From Oceanicoccus sp. KOV_DT_Chl (lineage in GTDB: Bacteria > Pseudomonadota > Gammaproteobacteria > Pseudomonadales > Dasaniaceae), in the NCBI RefSeq assembly GCF_900120175.1, contig NZ_FQLF01000004.1, positions 336,676 through 400,675 on the forward strand: 64,000 nt of DNA, given 5' to 3'. The notes below the pieces were generated by a model, which did not search any database, had not been told where the DNA came from, and worked only from the letters and a program-made list of their open reading frames with translations. This document shows, one piece after another, positions 58,655-64,000 of this stretch. A program made the position numbers and the translations under genes. Within the stretch, counting starts at the first letter, position 1; each line of letters begins with the position of its first letter.

Positions 58655-61294
58655 TTACTTGGCGCTTTTTTTAGTTTTACCTTCCTGCACTATCCACTTG
58701 CCCCCTTCGTAGAAAGCCTTCCAGCCACTAGGTTTACCATCGATTTCCGTTTGCACATAATGCTCTTTCGTTTTACGGCTGTAACGGATGATCACTTTAT
58801 TGCCATCGGGGTCTTCAGTGGGCGCTTTAAATAAATGCTTGTATTTGGGATCGATTGCTTTTTTAAAGGGCAAGATCTCTTCAACCAACGGGGCACGCGT
58901 TTCTCGATTTTTTGGGAAGTTACTCGCGGCTAAAAACATACCGGCGGCACCGTCACGCAGCACATAATGATCATCAACCTTTAAACACTTGAGATCAGGC
59001 ATGGGGACAGGGTCCATCTTAGGTGGTGCCGCATCGCCATTGCGAAGTAATTTTCGAGTATTTTTACAATCCTCATTGGTACAACCAAAATACTTACCAA
59101 AGCGACCAGACTTAAGCTGCATTTCTGCACCGCACTTATCGCAATCCAGCACCGGACCTTCGTAACCCTTAATTTTGAAGCTACCTTGCTCTACTTCAAA
59201 ACCAGTACAGTCAGGGTTATTACCACAAACGTGTAATTTCCGTTGTTCATCAATTAAATAACTGTCCATCGCGGTATTACAAATCTTGCAGCGATGTTTT
59301 TTTCGCAATAAACGAGACTCAGCTTCATCATCACTATCAACACTGACCACTTCATCACCAGAAACCAGGTTAATAGTGCTCTTGCAGCGCTCTTTGGGAG
59401 GCAAGGCATAACCTGAGCACCCGAGAAAAACGCCGGTACTAGCTGTCCTAACCTGCATCGGACGTTCGCACTTGGGACAAGCAATATCGGTTTCAGTAGG
59501 GTTGTTAGCACGCATGCCACCCTCTTCTGATTCCGCTACTTCCAATTGCTTTTGAAAATCAGTGTAAAAACTATTTAGCAAATCCTTCCAATCCAGATCA
59601 CCAGCAGCTACTGTATCGAGCCGCTCTTCCATTTTGGCAGTGAAATCGTAACCTAATAATTCGGAAAAACTTTCAACTAAACGCTCAGTAACTACATCGC
59701 CCATTTTTTCCGCATAAAAGCGGCGATTTTCAACCCGCACATAACCACGGTCCTGGATGGTCGAAATAATCGAGGCATAGGTAGAGGGGCGGCCAATTCC
59801 ACGCTTCTCTAACTCTTTTACTAAGCTGGCCTCACCGTAACGCGCGGTCGGTTTAGTGAAATGCTGACTAGGGTCTAACTTTTCTAATGTTAACTGATCA
59901 TTCACCTTTACATCGGGCAAAATAACATCTTCATCTTTGTTAGAATTAGGAGGTAAGACTTTCATAAAGCCATCAAACCGCATCACTCTTCCACGAGTGC
60001 GTAATTCAAATTCGCCCGCAGTCACCACGATACTGCTACTGGTAAATTCCGCAGGCACCATCTGACAAGCGACAAACTGACGCCAAATTAGCTCGTACAA
60101 GCGTTCAGCATCACGCTCCATGTTTTGTAACTGCACGGGCTTGGTATTGACATCAGAAGGCCGTATCGCTTCGTGTGCCTCTTGTGCCCCCTCTTTGCTG
60201 GAATAAGAGACCAGATCAGATGGGAGGTATTTCTTACCATAATTACTACTAATAAAGTCGCGACAATTAGCGACAGCTTCCGCACTCAAGTTGGTCGAAT
60301 CTGTACGCATGTAAGTAATGTAACCCGCTTCATATAAGCGTTGCGCCATCATCATGGTTTTCTTCACCCCAAAACCAAGTCGCGTACTCGCGGCCTGCTG
60401 TAAAGTTGAGGTAATAAAAGGGGCGGAAGGTTTAGACTGCGTCGGTTTATCTTCGCGCTTACTAACGGTAAAGGTTTGTTGCTTTAGCGCCTCAAGCACT
60501 GCGTTAGTTTGCTGTTCATTTTGAGGCCTGAAGGCTTTGTCACCCTGTTTTTTAACTTCCAGCCTTAAGGCTCCGGCCTTAGCGCTGGTATCAGCAAATA
60601 CCTGCCAAAACTCTTCAGGGATAAACGCTCTAATTTCACGCTCCCGCTCTACCACCAGGCGGGTAGCAACCGACTGTACACGCCCTGCCGATAAACCTCT
60701 GGCCACTTTCGCCCAAAGCAGTGGCGACACCATATAGCCAACTACGCGATCCAAAAAACGGCGTGCCTGCTGCGCGTTTACACGATCAATATCGAGGTGA
60801 CCGGGTTTTTCAAAAGCTTCGGTAATCGCTTTTTTGGTGATTTCATTAAATACTACCCGACGATAGCGCTCTTCATTGCCACCAATCGCTTCTTTCAGAT
60901 GCCAGGCAATAGCTTCTCCCTCACGGTCCAAATCCGTCGCGAGATAAATAGTATCGGCATCTTTAGCCAGCTTTTGTAACTCAGTGACGACCTTTTCTTT
61001 GGCCGGTAGGATTTGATAATGCGCGGCCCAACCATTGTCAGGGTCGATGCCCATACGGTTGATCAACTGTTCACGACTTTTTTTCTTTTTGTAAGCAACT
61101 TTTTTCTCTGGCGACATTTTGCGGGTAATCGCTGCAGCCGCGGCGCGGGCTTTGGGGTCGGATGAAGAGCTGCCTGCGGTAGGTAAATCCCTGATATGGC
61201 CTACACTTGATTTAACAATAAAGTCTTTGCCCAGATACTTATTTATTGTTTTAGCCTTAGCTGGCGACTCGACGATAACCAGTGATTTACCCAT
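58655..61294 (-). CDS. topA: DNA topoisomerase I
   Basis: 879 residues. Toprim [19 protein letters not shown], acidic triad DLDREGEA, catalytic Tyr328 in [13 protein letters not shown], then three Cys4 zinc ribbons (CPKCERPM..., CKICNTAM..., CDKCGAEM...). It relaxes negative supercoils. Single gene on the minus strand after the DUF1653 gene region. Confidence 0.97.
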   Translation of the reverse strand: MGKSLVIVESPAKAKTINKYLGKDFIVKSSVGHIRDLPTAGSSSSDPKARAAAAAITRKMSPEKKVAYKKKKSREQLINRMGIDPDNGWAAHYQILPAKEKVVTELQKLAKDADTIYLATDLDREGEAIAWHLKEAIGGNEERYRRVVFNEITKKAITEAFEKPGHLDIDRVNAQQARRFLDRVVGYMVSPLLWAKVARGLSAGRVQSVATRLVVEREREIRAFIPEEFWQVFADTSAKAGALRLEVKKQGDKAFRPQNEQQTNAVLEALKQQTFTVSKREDKPTQSKPSAPFITSTLQQAASTRLGFGVKKTMMMAQRLYEAGYITYMRTDSTNLSAEAVANCRDFISSNYGKKYLPSDLVSYSSKEGAQEAHEAIRPSDVNTKPVQLQNMERDAERLYELIWRQFVACQMVPAEFTSSSIVVTAGEFELRTRGRVMRFDGFMKVLPPNSNKDEDVILPDVKVNDQLTLEKLDPSQHFTKPTARYGEASLVKELEKRGIGRPSTYASIISTIQDRGYVRVENRRFYAEKMGDVVTERLVESFSELLGYDFTAKMEERLDTVAAGDLDWKDLLNSFYTDFQKQLEVAESEEGGMRANNPTETDIACPKCERPMQVRTASTGVFLGCSGYALPPKERCKSTINLVSGDEVVSVDSDDEAESRLLRKKHRCKICNTAMDSYLIDEQRKLHVCGNNPDCTGFEVEQGSFKIKGYEGPVLDCDKCGAEMQLKSGRFGKYFGCTNEDCKNTRKLLRNGDAAPPKMDPVPMPDLKCLKVDDHYVLRDGAAGMFLAASNFPKNRETRAPLVEEILPFKKAIDPKYKHLFKAPTEDPDGNKVIIRYSRKTKEHYVQTEIDGKPSGWKAFYEGGKWIVQEGKTKKSAK

Positions 61295-61533
61295 ATTACC
61301 CTTCTAAATTCAGAAAATATTTTACGCCGCTACCGACGCGAGGCGACATATATAAGTCCTGTTACAGTCTCGGTCAACCCAACAGTAAATAAAAATTACT
61401 GATGAGCAATCCGATTCAGACACAAAACGATCCGAATTCAAGCACCTCTACTATTAGCTAAGTACTGGATATATCAGGAAATTTTTAATTTTAAGCCATG
61501 AGGTCAAGGTACACAAAATACAACTAAATATTT
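61295..61533. other. Intergenic region upstream of topA
   Basis: 239 bp, no gene or recognised motif; probably topA's promoter. Confidence 0.35.
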
Positions 61534-61749
61534 TTATTCTGAAATATACTCGAATCGAGGCTTTACAATGCCATCCACTTCAACCTGCTCAATAAACATA
61601 CTAAGCGGCCTTAACCATAAACCCCGCTCACCATAAAGTGCGCGATAGACCACAAAGCGCTCCTCTGTTTCAGTATGTCCCGCCTCACCAATCACCTGGT
61701 AGTCATTGCCTTTATAGTGCCGGTAAAGGCCTGGTCGCAACTCTGCCAT
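61534..61749 (-). CDS. DUF1653 domain protein
   Basis: 71 residues: RPGLYRHYKGNDYQVIGEAGHTETEERFVVYRALYGERGLWLRPLSMFIEQVEVDG, the DUF1653 core (small beta-barrel). Common in proteobacteria; role unknown. Confidence 0.88.
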   Translation of the reverse strand: MAELRPGLYRHYKGNDYQVIGEAGHTETEERFVVYRALYGERGLWLRPLSMFIEQVEVDGIVKPRFEYISE

Positions 61750-61785
61750 CGTTCTTCCTTCTATATACTGTTTTAAATTCTACTG

Positions 61786-62295
61786 TTAGCCGGGTGCATG
61801 CAACTGCTGTTGCAACTGCTGTAATTGCCGCTTCAGACTTTCTACAAAATCCACATCGCCCTGTTCTCGCCAAAATATTGCCAGCCCAGCGGTCGCATAT
61901 TCTATGGCTACGACAGTATCGGGTAAGGCAGCTAGCGTAGCGCCGACCAACGTTTGCCAATCGCGACTACCAGCCTTTTGAAACGGCTCTGTCTCCAAGT
62001 CGCTACGCTGCACAATATGCTGAAAAACATCGCGCTGCTTACTCCGCCATGGCAGTCGGTATATAACCCCCTGCACTACTGGTTCACGTCTGACTTTTGC
62101 CCGCTCTGTCTGCGGTAAATCACAAATTTTAACTTGTAAGCCTAAATTCATAGCATGTTGGCGCAGTTGCATCTGGCGTTTTTGCTTAGGACTTGGCATC
62201 ATCCAAAATATGGGGGACAGCACCACCGCCATAACGACAACAATAATTATGTAGCTCAATTTTCTCTCCCAAAGAGTATGCAGTATTACGCGCAC
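61786..62295 (-). CDS. Hypothetical inner-membrane protein
   Basis: 169 residues: one N-terminal membrane helix (LSYIIIVVVMAVVLSPIFWMM), a basic segment (PKQKRQMQLRQHAMNLGLQVKICDLP) and a helical Gln-rich tail. Similar proteins lie near topA in relatives; function unknown. Confidence 0.6.
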   Translation of the reverse strand: MRVILHTLWERKLSYIIIVVVMAVVLSPIFWMMPSPKQKRQMQLRQHAMNLGLQVKICDLPQTERAKVRREPVVQGVIYRLPWRSKQRDVFQHIVQRSDLETEPFQKAGSRDWQTLVGATLAALPDTVVAIEYATAGLAIFWREQGDVDFVESLKRQLQQLQQQLHAPG

Positions 62296-62430
62296 TATTT
62301 GATTTATATCAGTAGACTTAACACTGAATATAGACGTTAATCAATAATAGATACCCGCTTAAACTTTTAACATTTTATAGGTGATTTAAAACAAAATAAT
62401 TCCACAACCTAACCCTCTCAGGAGCCCATT

Positions 62431-62865
62431 ATGAGCCAATACAACACCATTTTACTCGCATCAGACTTATCCGATGAAGCTGAGCAGGTTGCTGATAAAG
62501 CCATGGCTGTCGCGAAAGCTAATGGTGCAAGCCTGCATCTTATTCACGTGATAGAACCCCTTAGCTTTGCCTATGGCGGTGATATCCCGATGGATTTCTC
62601 AGGCATTCAGGAAGAAATGCAAAAACAAGCAGAAGCCCAAATGAGTGATTTCGCTAAACGCTATAACATCAATCCTGAACACCAGCACATTGTTATTGGT
62701 CGCCCGGAAAGTGAAATACACAATCTGGTGAAAAAACTAAGCGTAGACCTGGTGGTAGTTGGCAGCCACGGACGCCACGGTATCGCATTATTGCTCGGCT
62801 CCACGGCCAATGCCGTATTACATGGTGCAACCTGCGACGTATTGGCCGTACGGGTAGGTGAGTAA
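62431..62865 (+). CDS. Universal stress protein (UspA family)
   Basis: 144 residues: NTILLASDLSDEAEQVADKAMAVAKANGASLHLIHVIEP at the start and the ATP-binding GSHGRHGIALLLGSTANAVL (G-x2-G-x9-GS) at the end. Aids stress survival. GGAG precedes the ATG. Confidence 0.92.
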   Translation: MSQYNTILLASDLSDEAEQVADKAMAVAKANGASLHLIHVIEPLSFAYGGDIPMDFSGIQEEMQKQAEAQMSDFAKRYNINPEHQHIVIGRPESEIHNLVKKLSVDLVVVGSHGRHGIALLLGSTANAVLHGATCDVLAVRVGE

Positions 62866-62870
62866 CCTCC

Positions 62871-64000
62871 CTACTCGTCTGACAACTCCACCCAGCGTTC
62901 GTAACAATGTTCCAACTGGGTGGTAGCCGCTGCTAACTGCTCCAGCTTATCGCTGACAAGCTGACGATCCTGCTGATAAAAATCCGCTGCAGTTGCTTCC
63001 TCTTCAAGCGCTTTTTGTTGTTGTTCCAAGGATTCAATCAATCCCGGCAGCTCTTCGAGTTCACGTTGTTCTTTAAAGTTTAATTTTTTGGTTTTGCCTG
63101 GCGCAGCTTTCACCTCAGCAGGTTTGGTAGCAGTGGCAGCGGATAATTTTTCTGCAGCAACTTCTGCCTCACCAATAAAGCGCCCGCCTTGACGGATCCA
63201 ATCCTGGTAGCCCCCCACATACTCGCGCACTACCCCCTGACCTTCGAACGCCAGCGTACTGGTAACGACATTGTCCATAAAATCCCGGTCGTGGCTGACC
63301 AATAAAATGGTGCCGTCAAACTCAACCAGGACTGTTTCTAGCAACTCCAGTGTTTCTACATCCAGGTCATTAGTCGGTTCATCCATAACCAATACATTAG
63401 CTGGCAAACTAAACAAGCAAGCAAGCTGAACGCGATTTCTCTCGCCGCCAGATAGCGCTCTTAGCGGTGTTCTGGCGCGCTCTGGAGAAAAGAGGAAATC
63501 GCCTAAATAACTAAGAATGTGACGTGACTTGCCATTAATTTCAATGCTATCGCGACCTTGACCAACAATATCAACAATGGTTTTATCGCCATCTAGCTTG
63601 TCGCGCATCTGATCGAAATAAGCAATATCCAAACGGGTGCCCAATTTCACAGTCCCGGACGTTGGCTGCAGCTCACCCAATAATACTTTCAGTAAAGTCG
63701 TTTTACCGACACCATTGGGTCCTAACAGGCCAATTTTATCGCCGCGAATAATGTTGAAACTTAAATGCTCAAACAGGGTTTGCCCCCAAAACTAAAGCTC
63801 GCACCTTCAACCTCGGCCACTAATTTTCCTGAGCCACTGGCTGATTCCACGTTAATGGTTGCCGTGCCTTGTACGTTTCGTCGCTCGCCGCGCTCTTCAC
63901 GCAAGCGCTTTAACGCCCGCACCCGGCCTTCATTGCGCGTGCGCCGGGCTTTTATGCCCTGCCTAATCCATACCTCTTCCTGAGCCAAGCGCTTATCAAA
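62871..64000 (-). CDS. uup: ABC-F ATPase Uup, partial and frameshifted
   Basis: The gene runs off the right end of the window. Present: the inter-domain linker, the second ATPase domain with Walker A (GPNGVGKTTL, 63700s), signature LSGGERNRVQLACL, Walker B NVLVMDEPTNDLD, H-loop VSHDRDFMD, and the C-terminal coiled coil (ELEELPGLIESLEQQQKALEEEA). One break near 63771-63775, where an extra A would join FGGK to LFEHLSFNI. Uup acts on stalled ribosomes or DNA repair. The N-terminal domain is outside the window. Confidence 0.9.

Noticed and set aside
1..64000. CRISPR arrays and prophage
   Set aside because: No regularly spaced repeat series, no cas genes and no phage structural genes were seen on either strand.

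Overview
The window looks like chromosomal DNA from a marine gammaproteobacterium of the Pseudomonadales/Cellvibrionales type. The reasons are a complete Na+-translocating NADH:quinone reductase operon, LPS genes (kdsB, lpxK), the LolCDE system, E. coli-type YggL and YibL, and a gene order from about 24 kb to the end that, from general knowledge, closely follows the Pseudomonas aeruginosa murB-kdsB-lpxK-exbDB-comEC-lolCDE / nqr / gap / mfd / lexA / topA / uup neighbourhood. The species cannot be named from sequence alone.

The first 24 kb is mostly accessory. It holds, in order: an SDR dehydrogenase divergent from a regulator with two MarR domains, followed by a fatty-acid-hydroxylase-type membrane enzyme; csrA; a divergent luxR/luxI quorum-sensing pair; and a frameshifted deazaflavin-type nitroreductase. 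Then come a Gly-Cys-Leu tRNA cluster with a duplicated tRNA-Leu 3' end just downstream, and two PEP-CTERM proteins separated by a decayed IS1182-like element. A REP-associated tyrosine transposase inside perfect 20-bp inverted repeats follows, then GST and LysR genes, an acyltransferase bracketed by two related ~80-90 bp repeats, a lipoprotein with a violaxanthin de-epoxidase-like domain, a PvdQ-like acylase lipoprotein, and a TonB-dependent receptor.

From about 23 kb on the window is housekeeping: ribosome-associated YggL/YibL; pgsA-uvrC-alkB; murB, a low-molecular-weight phosphatase, kdsB, lpxK, exbD, exbB and comEC (cell wall, LPS and transport); lolC-lolD-lolE; a PilZ-like protein; DAHP synthase; nqrABCDEF with apbE and nqrM (sodium pump plus its flavin and Fe-S maturation factors); a long GAPDH; mfd, csiV, a thio-nucleoside phosphorylase, an MscS channel, lexA with two SOS boxes, topA, a UspA protein and the start-truncated uup.

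Two cross-cutting observations stand out. First, the same 20-bp dyad (AACTACC-N6-GGTAGTT, fitting the NNCT-N12-AGNN lux-box form) lies both in the luxR/luxI promoter region and upstream of csrA, suggesting direct quorum control of the post-transcriptional regulator CsrA. Second, eleven single-base frameshifts, most at G or C runs, break otherwise well-conserved genes including uvrC (twice), lpxK (twice), comEC, gap, lexA and uup. That pattern is better explained by indel errors in the sequence than by real gene decay, so those genes are annotated at full span with the break noted.
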